The position numbers and the translations under genes are program-made. The notes below the pieces were generated by a model. That model did not search any database, had not been told where the DNA came from, and worked only from the letters and a program-made list of their open reading frames with translations. Positions 43,681 through 52,515 of a stretch of 64,000 nt of DNA are shown here, one piece after another; the stretch's first letter is position 1; every line of letters starts with the position of its first letter. This stretch comes from Actomonas sp051209155 (GTDB taxonomy: Bacteria; Verrucomicrobiota; Verrucomicrobiia; Opitutales; Opitutaceae): assembly GCA_051209155.1 (NCBI GenBank), contig JBPJGB010000002.1. One strand, 5' to 3'.

Positions 43681-45192
43681 ATGCACGATTTGATCAAGCG
43701 TCGGCGTCGGTTTGGAACGTTGGTGGCAGTCCTGTTTTTGACGGTCGTCGCCAGTGGGCGGGCGGAGTGGCTCTATGGCGAAACTGAGCACTTCGAAGTA
43801 TTCACTTCGGCGGGCAAGGCGGAGACGCTGGAGGTCCTGGGTGACCTGGAAGTGTATCACGACGTGATCATGCAGGTCTTCGGCGGGCGGCGGATGGTCA
43901 ACCAGCGCACCCGGATTGTGTTGTTCGATCGGCAGAGGGACATGGAGCCCTACGTCGGCGAGGACGAGATGGCGGAGTATAATATGTTCACCAATGTCCG
44001 CGGCGTGAGCCAAGCGGACGGCGCGCTGATCGCGATGTCGGGCGAGAGCCGTTGGAAACACTCACGGCGCAGCGTGCAGAAGGTCTATGCCTACACGCTG
44101 CTGAGCTCGATCGGTATGAGCCAGCCGCCTTGGTTCGGGGCCGGCCTGTCGAAGGTGTTTGCATCCTTTGAAATTGGGCGGAACGAGATGATGTTGGGCC
44201 GGGCGAGTGCCGATGAAGTTTATGTGCTGCAACGGCGCGAACAGATGCCGTGGAGCGAACTCCTCCATATGCAGCCGTCGCTGTGGCAAAGATTGTCGGC
44301 CATCGGGGCGCCTGTTCACGACGCCCAGGCGTGGGCGCTGTTGCACTACTGTTTCCTCAGTCCGGAGCGCGCGCAAACCTGGCGGGCCGGCATCCTGCAG
44401 ATGGCGCTGGATGCCCAGATGGGTGAGAGGGATTATGCGGCGCTCGTGCAGCGACACCTCGGGGTGAGCATGGAGGAATTGACGGAGGAGATGAAGGCCT
44501 ACACCCGAAAGACCGATTTCCCGGCCGCCGATCTGCCGCTGCCGGAGGGAGGCGTGAAGTCAAAGCTGCGGCTGAAGAAGGCGGATCCGGTCGGGGTGGA
44601 GGATGCGCTGTGGGAAGTGAAGGCGCGGTTCAAGAAAGACGACGCGACGGTGGCGGAACTGGCGGTGGCGCGGGCGGAGACCTCGCGGTTGCGACTGCGG
44701 GAACTGCAGGGCTCGCTCGCGCTCGTCCTGGGTGATGTGGAATCGGCGGAGGCGCATTGGGATCAGGCGCGCGAAGCCGGGTCGCAGAATGCCTTTGTGG
44801 TGCGTTTTCGCGCGGAGCGGGAGATTCGCCGCCGACTGGCGCAGGGCGCGATCGAGCAGCAGTTTTCACCGGCGGAAGCCGAGCCCTTGCGGGCCGAGTT
44901 GGAGCGCGCGCTGGAGCTTGATCCGGGAGATTATTTTTCCGTGCAATGGTTGGCTTGGTTGGAGGCGTTGGCGGAGAAGCCGTCCATCGCCAACGTCAAC
45001 CGGGTGCAGCGAGCCGTTGGTGAAATGGCGCGGCCACATTTGACCTACCTCGCCATCGCCCGTCTGCAGTCGCGCTTGGGTGATGCCGCGACCGCGCGGA
45101 ATCTGGTGAACTCGTTGCAGGCCTGGCCAAACTGGGAGTGGGCGCCGGCCGTGCGGGCGGTGGCCGCGGCTCTTCCGGCCGAAGCGGAATAG
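43681..45192 (+). CDS. Secreted protein, paralogue of 41862 (degenerate peptidase-MA-like)
   Basis: This 503-residue protein has signal peptide FGTLVAVLFLTVVASGRA and the family motif HFEVFTSAGKAET. In the zinc-peptidase-like region the zinc ligands are gone (VQKVYAYTLLSSIG, then PWFGAGLSKVFASF). The C-terminal block VQWLAWLEALAE and the NVNRVQRAV that follows are almost identical to the first paralogue, while the middle has diverged. It is on the same strand, 76 bp after the previous gene, consistent with an operon made by tandem duplication. Confidence 0.82.
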   Translation: MHDLIKRRRRFGTLVAVLFLTVVASGRAEWLYGETEHFEVFTSAGKAETLEVLGDLEVYHDVIMQVFGGRRMVNQRTRIVLFDRQRDMEPYVGEDEMAEYNMFTNVRGVSQADGALIAMSGESRWKHSRRSVQKVYAYTLLSSIGMSQPPWFGAGLSKVFASFEIGRNEMMLGRASADEVYVLQRREQMPWSELLHMQPSLWQRLSAIGAPVHDAQAWALLHYCFLSPERAQTWRAGILQMALDAQMGERDYAALVQRHLGVSMEELTEEMKAYTRKTDFPAADLPLPEGGVKSKLRLKKADPVGVEDALWEVKARFKKDDATVAELAVARAETSRLRLRELQGSLALVLGDVESAEAHWDQAREAGSQNAFVVRFRAEREIRRRLAQGAIEQQFSPAEAEPLRAELERALELDPGDYFSVQWLAWLEALAEKPSIANVNRVQRAVGEMARPHLTYLAIARLQSRLGDAATARNLVNSLQAWPNWEWAPAVRAVAAALPAEAE

Positions 45193-45276
45193 TCGCGCGC
45201 CAGAGAGTGGCGCATGATGGCGGCGACGACGTGACCGATGGTTGACCGCGCCGCCGAAACCGCCCTGCATGCGCCC

Positions 45277-46392
45277 ATGTTGCATCGGACCAGGAGCGTG
45301 AATGGACTGAAGCTTTGGGCGGGTTGGTGGTTGTTGTTGGGTTTGCCATTCGTGGCGCTCGCCTCCCCCAAGGACGAGTGGAAGGAAATCGAATCGCTGT
45401 CAGCTCGGCTGGACGAATTGAACGCCAAGGGGCCGCCGAAGGTGCGCGAGCGGACGGTCTCCAACGATCCCATTCTCTCCACGGCGGTGCTGCTGAATCT
45501 GCGATTGGAGGCGTTCATCAGCGCGCACGAAGGCGACAAACGCTGGGCCGATGCGCGCGCGCTGCATGCCCTGATCATGCCCGAGGCGAACAAGGCACTC
45601 GGCCGGGAGCTGGCGATCGATGATTGGCTTGAACATCTCAACAAGGTGAGGCGTTTGCCCGGGGTGACCGACCGATTGGCGGCGAACGCGACCTACAAGT
45701 GGATCGCGGTGGGCTTCAATCGCGGGAAGCGCGATGGCTTTGCCCCGGGGGCGCTGGAAGAGCTGTTGGAAGCCACGGAGGCCTTTGTGAAGGCCAACCG
45801 TCGTCATGCGGGGGCGGCGCCCCTGGCCTTGGAGGCGGGACGACTGTTGGTGCGGTCAGACGCCGAGCGGGCGCGATCGCTGCTGAAGCAGGCGAAGAAG
45901 TTGGCCGACCGCTACAACATCAGGCTGGCCAACGAAGCGGAGCAGGAGCTGGCGGTGCTCGACTATCGCCTCGCGCCGATGGACCTGAAATTTGAAGCGG
46001 CCGATGGCAGTGCGGTCGATTTTGCCGCGTTGCGCGGCAAGGTGGTGATCGTGGATTTCTGGGCCTCCTGGTGTCCGCCCTGCCGCAAGGAGGCGCCGGA
46101 GCTGGCCGCCCTGTATCAGAAATACCAAGACAAGGGCTTGGCGGTGGTCGGGGTGTCGCTGGATCAGGATCGGCGCAAGATGGAGGCCTTCGCCGCCCAG
46201 TCCGGCATGACCTGGCCGCACTACTTCGACGGCCGCGGCTGGGACACCAAACTGAGCCGGGAGCACGCAATCGCCTCGATCCCGACCGTGTGGGTGATCG
46301 GTCAAGACGGTCGTCTGATCGACAACAACGCCCGGGGAAAACTCGAGACGATGATCCCGCACCTGTTGGCACCTGGTTCGGCGGGGAAGTGA
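45277..46392 (+). CDS. TlpA-like thioredoxin-fold protein, exported
   Basis: The protein has about 371 residues: a signal sequence (WAGWWLLLGLPFVALA), an N-terminal helical region of about 200 residues, and a C-terminal TlpA/ResA-type domain. The domain has active site FWASWCPPCRKEAPEL and the cis-Pro region IASIPTVWVIG. Such proteins reduce or transfer disulfides in the periplasm. The gene lies between the second and third paralogues of the degenerate peptidase family, so it may handle their thiols or share their export route. An upstream ATG at 45238 would add 13 residues. Confidence 0.87.
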   Translation: MLHRTRSVNGLKLWAGWWLLLGLPFVALASPKDEWKEIESLSARLDELNAKGPPKVRERTVSNDPILSTAVLLNLRLEAFISAHEGDKRWADARALHALIMPEANKALGRELAIDDWLEHLNKVRRLPGVTDRLAANATYKWIAVGFNRGKRDGFAPGALEELLEATEAFVKANRRHAGAAPLALEAGRLLVRSDAERARSLLKQAKKLADRYNIRLANEAEQELAVLDYRLAPMDLKFEAADGSAVDFAALRGKVVIVDFWASWCPPCRKEAPELAALYQKYQDKGLAVVGVSLDQDRRKMEAFAAQSGMTWPHYFDGRGWDTKLSREHAIASIPTVWVIGQDGRLIDNNARGKLETMIPHLLAPGSAGK

Positions 46393-46410
46393 CGGTTGAG
46401 GCGGAAACCA

Positions 46411-48132
46411 ATGCGGATGCTCCGGGCAGTTTTGACAGAGGTGGGGCGCACGATCCGGCGACGCGGATGCCTGGTATTGTTGGCAGGGGCGATCGTGGCG
46501 GTCTCGCTGGTCCGGGGGGACGAGGCGTCCTGGTTGCGGATTCGAACCCCCCATTTTGAACTGTTAACATCCGCCGGGAAATCCGAGGCGGTGGAAATAT
46601 TGGAAGGGTTGGAGTCCTACTGCACCGTATTGGAGGAACGTCTTGGCCACACGCCGGCGACGCGCCGACCGATCCGTATCGTCCTGTTCGACCGGGAGTG
46701 GGATCTGGATCCCTACAAACCGGTGTCGGAGCCGGAGGAATCGTCCCAATCTACCGGGGAGAACCTTTGGCAAAAATACGAACGGGAGCTGGAGTGGATG
46801 GGAGCGAAGCAGCGGGAGTATGGGCGGGTGATGAGAGCGTTGCCGACTTCGAGTGGCCCCACCCGTTTGCACCGTCAGATCGTCTGGAATCCACTCTATT
46901 CCGGCGGTCCGGGTCGGGACTTGGATTACTTTACCTTCATCGATGAGGACTCCGCCACGGTGGTGTTGTCGGGAGATCGACGATGGGAGCGAACCGAACG
47001 GTTGTTGCGGTGGCCTTGTGCTCGTATCCATTTGGCGCGACTGCGTCGGCCGTTGCCTTTGTGGTATCAGGACGGGCTGGTCGCTTTGTTGGCGCAGGTC
47101 CGGGTTCTCAAGGATGAGTATGCCTTTGGCGCTTGGGACGGTTCTCGCGGTGACTTTCTGGAGGCATTGGACGCACTTGCGCCGTGGGAGGATTTTCTGC
47201 GTCGAACCGAGGAGGATGAGATATTTGCGGTGCCCGGCGTGCGGTATGCGCACACTGCGCAAGCTTGGTTGTTCCTGCAGTATGCGCATTACGATCAGGG
47301 GCGAAAATTCGGTGGCGCCGATGCGATTGAAGCCATCCTCCGGTCTTGGGGGAGGGGCAACGATGACGTGGCGGAGGTATTCGTGCGGGAGACCGGTCAG
47401 TCGTTGGCGGGGATCGACGATGCAATGCAACGCATGCTGCGGCGAAAACGCTCGCGAGAGGAATTCCATCCACTCGCGAAGCGGGGCAAGGTGGAGGCAG
47501 CGAACATGGTGACGGTTCCGGCCAGCGAACTCGAAACCTTGTTCATGGAACTGCGCGTGCGCCTCACTCGCGATCCGGAGATGCGTGATGTGTTGAAGGC
47601 GCGTTTGGCCGACAATGAACAGGATGTCGCGGCTTTGACCCTGTTGGGCTGGCAGGCGCGACAAGACGGTGAAGTTCAGCAGGCCGCCGCGTGGTGGCAA
47701 CGGGCGGTTGAGGCCGGTTCGACCGTGTCGGCACAGTTGCGCGCGCAGCCTCAGGCTGTCATTGAGGAGAAATGGTCGAGTGGTGATTTTGCAACGTGGA
47801 CGGGCGGCGAAAAAGCTCGGGTTGATCGATGGCGAGCGCAGTTAATCAAGATTCTTGAACTCGACCCGAGCGATGAATCGGCGGTCGAAGTGCTGGCTTG
47901 GGTGGAGGCTTTCGCCGAGTCGCCAAACGAAGTGAACCTGCACCGGATTCGGGCGCGATTACCGCAGTTGGCATGGCCGGATCGCACCCAGCTCGCGTTG
48001 GCCCACCTCCGCTTGAGAGCGGACGCTTTGGATGCGGAAGCGCGGGAAACCGTGACCCATCTGCGAACGGGGCGTGGTGACTATGTGTCGGGCGTGGCCC
48101 TCGCGCTCATGCAGTTGCACGAACTACTTTAA
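46411..48132 (+). CDS. Secreted protein, third and most diverged paralogue of 41862
   Basis: The 573-residue protein has a basic N-terminus and hydrophobic signal (CLVLLAGAIVAVSLVRG), then HFELLTSAGKSEA matching the family motif. The later blocks LYQD-type (PLWYQDGLVALLAQV) and ELDPSDESAVEVLAWVEAF correspond to those in the other two. The HExxH site is absent. Base composition appears lower in GC at third positions than in its neighbours, which hints at a different history or relaxed constraint. The ATG of MRMLRAVLTEVG is preferred over an upstream TTG. Confidence 0.8.
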   Translation: MRMLRAVLTEVGRTIRRRGCLVLLAGAIVAVSLVRGDEASWLRIRTPHFELLTSAGKSEAVEILEGLESYCTVLEERLGHTPATRRPIRIVLFDREWDLDPYKPVSEPEESSQSTGENLWQKYERELEWMGAKQREYGRVMRALPTSSGPTRLHRQIVWNPLYSGGPGRDLDYFTFIDEDSATVVLSGDRRWERTERLLRWPCARIHLARLRRPLPLWYQDGLVALLAQVRVLKDEYAFGAWDGSRGDFLEALDALAPWEDFLRRTEEDEIFAVPGVRYAHTAQAWLFLQYAHYDQGRKFGGADAIEAILRSWGRGNDDVAEVFVRETGQSLAGIDDAMQRMLRRKRSREEFHPLAKRGKVEAANMVTVPASELETLFMELRVRLTRDPEMRDVLKARLADNEQDVAALTLLGWQARQDGEVQQAAAWWQRAVEAGSTVSAQLRAQPQAVIEEKWSSGDFATWTGGEKARVDRWRAQLIKILELDPSDESAVEVLAWVEAFAESPNEVNLHRIRARLPQLAWPDRTQLALAHLRLRADALDAEARETVTHLRTGRGDYVSGVALALMQLHELL

Positions 48133-48154
48133 GCGCAACCCGCCGGAAACAAAA

Positions 48155-48180
48155 ACGCCCGGGCGGTAAAGCCGGGGCGT
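48155..48180 (-). terminator. Intrinsic terminator downstream of the cyclophilin gene
   Basis: A 10-bp stem with one mismatch (ACGCCCGGGC with GCCGGGGCGT) and a 6-nt loop is followed on the minus strand by TTTTTGTTT. It lies about 30 bp beyond the cyclophilin stop codon, in the gap to the convergent gene ending at 48132. Confidence 0.75.
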
Positions 48181-48208
48181 CTGCAAATTTGGCGACCGGG
48201 ATCGAGGC

Positions 48209-48727
48209 TCAGGCGGCGACGATCTTGATCGACTTCACTTCGACGCGGTCGATGGGGGTGCTCTTTTCGCCGCCGCCGCCGTGTTTGGTCGGGACGGTGG
48301 CGATCTGCTCGAGCACCGAGTCGCCGGCGGTGAGTTGGCCGAAGGCGGTGTATTGGCGGTCGAGGAAACCGGCCTCGCCGTGGCAGATGAAGAACTGACA
48401 GCCGGCGCTGTCCGGGTGGGCGGCGCGGGCCATGGAAATCACGCCGCGCGCGTGATGCTTGTCATTGAATTCGGCCTTCACCTTGTAGCCGGGGTCGCCG
48501 GTGCCGGGCATGCCGGAGGCGCCTTCCTTGGTGTTGGGGCAGCCACCTTGGATCATGAAACCCTTGATGATGCGGTGGAAGGCGGTGCCGTCATAAAAGC
48601 CCTCGCGGGCGAGTTTCTTGAAGTTCTCGACGGTCTTCGGCGCGACTTCGGGCCAGAAGGAAAGGGTCATGTCGCCGTAGCTGGTGGTGATGACGGCGAC
48701 TTCGTTGGCGGTGTTTTCAGTGCTCAT
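48209..48727 (-). CDS. Cyclophilin-type peptidyl-prolyl cis-trans isomerase
   Basis: The 172-residue protein is a minimal cyclophilin without a signal peptide, hence cytoplasmic. Active-site blocks are FHRIIKGFMIQGG (with the catalytic Arg) and GCQFFICHGEAGFLDRQYTAFGQ. It catalyses proline isomerisation during folding. The ATG of MSTENTANEV is taken as start because the upstream open codons do not look coding. A hairpin terminator follows. Confidence 0.93.
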   Translation of the reverse strand: MSTENTANEVAVITTSYGDMTLSFWPEVAPKTVENFKKLAREGFYDGTAFHRIIKGFMIQGGCPNTKEGASGMPGTGDPGYKVKAEFNDKHHARGVISMARAAHPDSAGCQFFICHGEAGFLDRQYTAFGQLTAGDSVLEQIATVPTKHGGGGEKSTPIDRVEVKSIKIVAA

Positions 48728-48824
48728 GTTGCTTTGGGAAAAGGGTAAGCATCGCGACCCGGCCGAGTCCCGGTCAAGCCTCAGCACCCCCGCGCCGCCA
48801 ATAAAGACCCGATTTGGTGGCTCC

Positions 48825-48960
48825 AATTGTCACCTAATAGGTGACAATTTGGGAGGAGAGAGTTGAGGTCGGTAGATCTACAAAACGCTAGATGAGCGCT
48901 TGAAACGCGATCGTTGCCGGGGCGGCGCCAGCGAAATTGTCACCTAATAGGTTACAAATT
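48825..48960. repeat. Two copies of a TTGTCACCTAATAGGTGACAA palindrome
   Basis: Copy one (48825-48849) has perfect 11-bp arms AATTGTCACCT around a 3-nt centre. Copy two (48935-48960) keeps the left arm exactly and has changes in the right. They lie 110 bp apart between the divergent cyclophilin and nucleoside-binding protein genes. The position and symmetry would suit a regulator binding site as well as a small repeat. Confidence 0.65.
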
Positions 48961-49028
48961 CTCCGGGTTGATGGGGCTGGGGGTGCTTTGGGTTTTGACG
49001 GGGGCATGGGGCCTGCTTCGGATGCGGG

Positions 49029-50078
49029 ATGCGTTCCCTTTATGTGTTGGGTTTTTCTCTGATGGTGGCGGCGGGGTCGGTTTGGGCAGCGGACCCGATT
49101 CCGGTGAAGGTGGTGGTGGTGGCCATGTTTGAGGCGGGGGAGGACACGGGGGATCGGCCGGGCGAGTTTCAGTATTGGGTGGAGCGCGAGGGGCTGACCG
49201 AGACCTATGCTTTTCCACAGGGGTATCGGGATCTGCGGGGCACGGCGGACGGCAGTGTGCTGGGCGTGGTGACCGGGGTCGGCACGGCCAAAAGCGCGGC
49301 GACGATCATGGCGCTGGGGCTGGATCCGCGTTTTGACCTGAGCAAGGCCTATTGGATCGTGGCGGGCATTGCGGGCGTGGACCCGAACGACATGTCGATC
49401 GGCTCGGCGGCGTGGGCGGAGTGGCTGGTGGATGGCGACCTCGGGCATGAGATTGATATTCGCGAGGCGCCGGCGGACTGGACGACGGGTTACATTCCGC
49501 TGCGCAAGGCGTATCCATTCCAGCAGCCGGTGGATGGCAGCGAGGGCCAGGTGTTTCGGCTGGTGCCGTCGTTGGTGGAGTGGGCGTATCAGCTCACCAA
49601 GGACACGGAACTGCAGGATTCCGAGGGAATGGCGGAGAAGCGGGCGCTGTATGAGGGTTACCCGATGGCGCAGCGGAAGCCGTTTGTGCTGAAGGGCGAC
49701 CAGCTCGCGGCGATGACCTATTGGCATGGCGAGATCCTGAACGAGTGGGCGAACCAATGGGTCGATTATTACACGGAGGGGCAGGGCAATTTTGTGACCA
49801 GCGCGATGGAGGACACCGGCACCTACAATTCGCTCTTCTGGCTGACGCGGGCGGGCAAAGTCGATGTGAAGCGCCTGCTGGTGCTGCGCACGGCGAGCAA
49901 CTATTCGATGCAATGGCCGGGCGGAGACGCGGCCGAGAGCTTGAGTGGGGAAAAACTGGGTCCGGGTTATTCGGCGTATTTTCAGTCTTTGGATGCCGCG
50001 CATCGGGTGGGCAGCCAGGTGATGCATGCACTGATCGACGGGTGGGAGACGTATCAGGACGAGTTGCCGATGCCGTGA
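49029..50078 (+). CDS. Purine nucleoside permease-like (NUP family) periplasmic protein
   Basis: The 349-residue protein has a signal peptide (VLGFSLMVAAGSVWAA) and matches the NUP family: PVKVVVVAMFEAGEDTGDR, then VTGVGTAKSAATIMALG and WIVAGIAGVDP, then GNFVTSAMEDTGT. These blocks resemble nucleoside phosphorylase/nucleosidase folds, and the family is linked to purine nucleoside uptake in yeasts and bacteria. It has no transmembrane helices beyond the signal. The upstream region holds two palindromes that could be operator sites. Confidence 0.87.
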   Translation: MRSLYVLGFSLMVAAGSVWAADPIPVKVVVVAMFEAGEDTGDRPGEFQYWVEREGLTETYAFPQGYRDLRGTADGSVLGVVTGVGTAKSAATIMALGLDPRFDLSKAYWIVAGIAGVDPNDMSIGSAAWAEWLVDGDLGHEIDIREAPADWTTGYIPLRKAYPFQQPVDGSEGQVFRLVPSLVEWAYQLTKDTELQDSEGMAEKRALYEGYPMAQRKPFVLKGDQLAAMTYWHGEILNEWANQWVDYYTEGQGNFVTSAMEDTGTYNSLFWLTRAGKVDVKRLLVLRTASNYSMQWPGGDAAESLSGEKLGPGYSAYFQSLDAAHRVGSQVMHALIDGWETYQDELPMP

Positions 50079-50162
50079 GACGCGGTCGGGAGGTCCGCGT
50101 CCACCTTGGAGTGTTGGGTGCGGGCTTGATCGGGGCGGGGGAGGTGCGCACGGTGGTCGGCT

Positions 50163-51308
50163 GTGCCCTATTTTGATCACAACGCGACCAGTCCCTTGAG
50201 CTCCGCTGCGCGGGAAGCGTGGCTGAAGGCGCAGGATGAGGCGTGGCAAAATCCGTCGAGCCTGCACCGGGCGGGGACGCGGGTGGGGCTGCGCCTGCAG
50301 GCGGCGCGGGAGAAGCTGGCGATGGTCTTTGGTGCCAGGGCTGAGCGAGTGGTGTTCACCAGCAGCGCGACCGAGGGGATCGATGCGATCATGCAGCACC
50401 TGTCGGAGCGAGTGGCGCCCGATGCGGCCATCGCGATCAGTGTGACGGAGCACCCGGCAACGTGGGGCGCGGCGGCGAGCTACTTTGACAAGAGTCAGTT
50501 GCTCGGATTGCCGTCCAATCAAGGCGGGCAGGTCGTGATCGAGCGGGTGGACGAAGCGCTGGCGGCCGGGGCCCGGGCGGTGGTGTTGATGGCGGCGAAC
50601 AACGAGACCGGCGTGATTCAACCCTGGCGCGAGGTGGCCGCAAAATGTCGCGCCGCGGGTGTGCCCCTGGTGTGCGATGCCACGCAGTGGTTGGGCAAGT
50701 TACCGGCCGATGGATTGAGCGCGGCGGATTGGGTGCTTGGCTCGGCGCACAAGTTCGGCGGGCCGAAGGGCGTGGGTTTTCTGCTGCGGCCGGAGGCGGA
50801 GAACGGCTTCGTGATGCGGCGTGGCGGCGGGCAGGAGGGCGGTCAGCGTGGTGGAACCGAAGACTTTCCGGGCATCGCGGCCATGGTCGCGGCCTTGCTG
50901 GAGGCCGAGCAATCCAAGGTGCTGTTCGAGGATGAACGCTTGCGAACGCGTGCGGCCTTCGAAGCGGAGATCACGCGGCGGCTGGAGGGCGCGCGGGTTT
51001 TGGCGCCGGTGGTGGATCGCCTGTGGAACACGGTCGCGCTGGTGCTGCCGCACGGTGAGGCGACGCGCTGGGTGGCTAAGCTGGACAAGCGGAGCTTTGA
51101 GGTTTCGACCGGCTCGGCCTGTGCCAGCGGCAAGGACAAACCCTCGCACGTGCTGGCGGCGATGGGGGTGCCGGGCGAAGAGGCGCGGCGCACGATTCGG
51201 ATCAGTGCGGGTTGGGACACGACTCCGGCTGAGTGGCGGGCCCTGGCCGACGCCTTGGTCGGGGTCGCCGACGAAACGAAGCCGCCGGCCAACGTGGTGT
51301 CGATGTAG
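50163..51308 (+). CDS. Cysteine desulfurase, NifS/IscS-like aminotransferase class V
   Basis: The 381-residue PLP enzyme starts YFDHNATSPLS as in NifS/IscS. It has the PLP Lys in GSAHKFGGPKGVG and the active-site Cys in STGSACASGKDKPSHVL, within a loop of group I length. The enzyme moves sulfur from cysteine to acceptor proteins, for Fe-S clusters or thio-cofactors. No iscU, sufBCD or regulator lies beside it, so its pathway is not shown by context. Translation starts at a GTG. Confidence 0.92.
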   Translation: MPYFDHNATSPLSSAAREAWLKAQDEAWQNPSSLHRAGTRVGLRLQAAREKLAMVFGARAERVVFTSSATEGIDAIMQHLSERVAPDAAIAISVTEHPATWGAAASYFDKSQLLGLPSNQGGQVVIERVDEALAAGARAVVLMAANNETGVIQPWREVAAKCRAAGVPLVCDATQWLGKLPADGLSAADWVLGSAHKFGGPKGVGFLLRPEAENGFVMRRGGGQEGGQRGGTEDFPGIAAMVAALLEAEQSKVLFEDERLRTRAAFEAEITRRLEGARVLAPVVDRLWNTVALVLPHGEATRWVAKLDKRSFEVSTGSACASGKDKPSHVLAAMGVPGEEARRTIRISAGWDTTPAEWRALADALVGVADETKPPANVVSM

Positions 51309-51312
51309 TGCT

Positions 51313-51415
51313 TTTTTAACCACAGATGAACACAGATAGACACAGATGTGGATTAGCCTTACCAGTGGCTCCGTCGGATCGGATCCGTGCCCATCTGTGT
51401 CCATCCGTGGTTAAA
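51313..51415. repeat. Intergenic inverted repeat, AACCACAGAT type
   Basis: Arms TTAACCACAGATGAACACAG... (51313-51349) and its near complement (51392-51415) enclose about 42 bp. It fills the gap between the cysteine desulfurase and recF genes. Arm type C of the dispersed family. Confidence 0.8.
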
Positions 51416-51435
51416 CTCCGTTCCCTTCCGCTCTG

Positions 51436-52515
51436 ATGCAGATTCGTCGGATTGCGTTGCAGCAGTTTCGGAACATCTCCGCCGCGCGGTTGGAGTTGGT
51501 CGGGCGCTTGCATTTTTTGGTGGGGCGCAATGGGCAGGGGAAAACGAATTTGTTGGAGGCGGCGGGATTGATCACCGCGCTGCGGTCATTTCGATCGGCG
51601 GATGCGAAGACTTTGATTGGTCATGGCGGGGCGGAAGCGGCGATTGCGGTGGAGCTGGATCATGAGTTGGAGGGCGAGACGCAGCTCACGATCAAACTGC
51701 GTCCCGGGGCGAAGGAGGCGTGGTTGGAATCCACCAAAGTCACGCGCTTGGCCGAGGTGATCGGACGTTTTCCGACGGTGGTGTTTTCCTCGCAGGACCA
51801 GCAACTCGTGCGCGGTTCGCCGGGGGGACGGCGACGGTGGCTGGACCTCACGCTGTCGGCGACGGATGGAGGATACTTCAAAGCATTGCAGGCTTATCAT
51901 CGGGCGCTGGCCGAGCGGAATGCCTTGCTTAAACGCGAGGCGGGCGCGGCGCAGTTGGATGCCTTTGAACATGTGATGGCGGAGCACGGCGCGGTCCTCG
52001 TGCGGGCCCGGCGCGAGTCGCTGGCGGCCTTGGCCAGCGATCTTACCGAGGCCTATGCGCACATCGCGGATCGGGCGGAGCCCGCGGCCTTTGCCTACGC
52101 GGCGGATGTGGAGGAGGATACGGTCGAAGGATTGCGGTCGAAGTTCGCGGCGGGACGGCGGCGTGACCTGGCGATGCGTTCGACGGGGAACGGTCCGCAT
52201 CGGGACGATTTTGATTTTCTGCTGCACGACAAGGAGGCGAAGAACTTTGCGTCCGAAGGTCAGCAGCGGGCCTTGGTCTTGTCGCTGCGCTTGGCGCAGG
52301 CGGCGTGGTTTCTGGCGAAACGACAGGTGTTGCCGGTGCTGTTGGCCGATGATGTTTTGGGCGAACTGGATCCGGTGCGCCGCGAGCGGTTTTGGAGCGC
52401 GGTGCCGGCGGAGGCACAGGTGATCGCAACAGGCACGACGGCGCCGGATTCAACGTTGGGCAGTTGGCAGGTGTTCGAAGTGAGCGGAGGTGGATTTAGT
52501 CCGCTCAGCGTATGA
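51436..52515 (+). CDS. recF: DNA replication and repair protein RecF
   Basis: This 359-residue SMC-like ATPase has the RecF start IRRIALQQFRNISAARLEL, Walker A GRNGQGKTN, signature SEGQQRALVLSLRLAQA and Walker B VLLADDVLGELD. RecF loads RecA with RecO and RecR at single-strand gaps. It is not next to dnaA, dnaN or gyrB here, unlike many bacteria. Its stop codon overlaps the start of the permease gene in an ATGA. Confidence 0.95.
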   Translation: MQIRRIALQQFRNISAARLELVGRLHFLVGRNGQGKTNLLEAAGLITALRSFRSADAKTLIGHGGAEAAIAVELDHELEGETQLTIKLRPGAKEAWLESTKVTRLAEVIGRFPTVVFSSQDQQLVRGSPGGRRRWLDLTLSATDGGYFKALQAYHRALAERNALLKREAGAAQLDAFEHVMAEHGAVLVRARRESLAALASDLTEAYAHIADRAEPAAFAYAADVEEDTVEGLRSKFAAGRRRDLAMRSTGNGPHRDDFDFLLHDKEAKNFASEGQQRALVLSLRLAQAAWFLAKRQVLPVLLADDVLGELDPVRRERFWSAVPAEAQVIATGTTAPDSTLGSWQVFEVSGGGFSPLSV

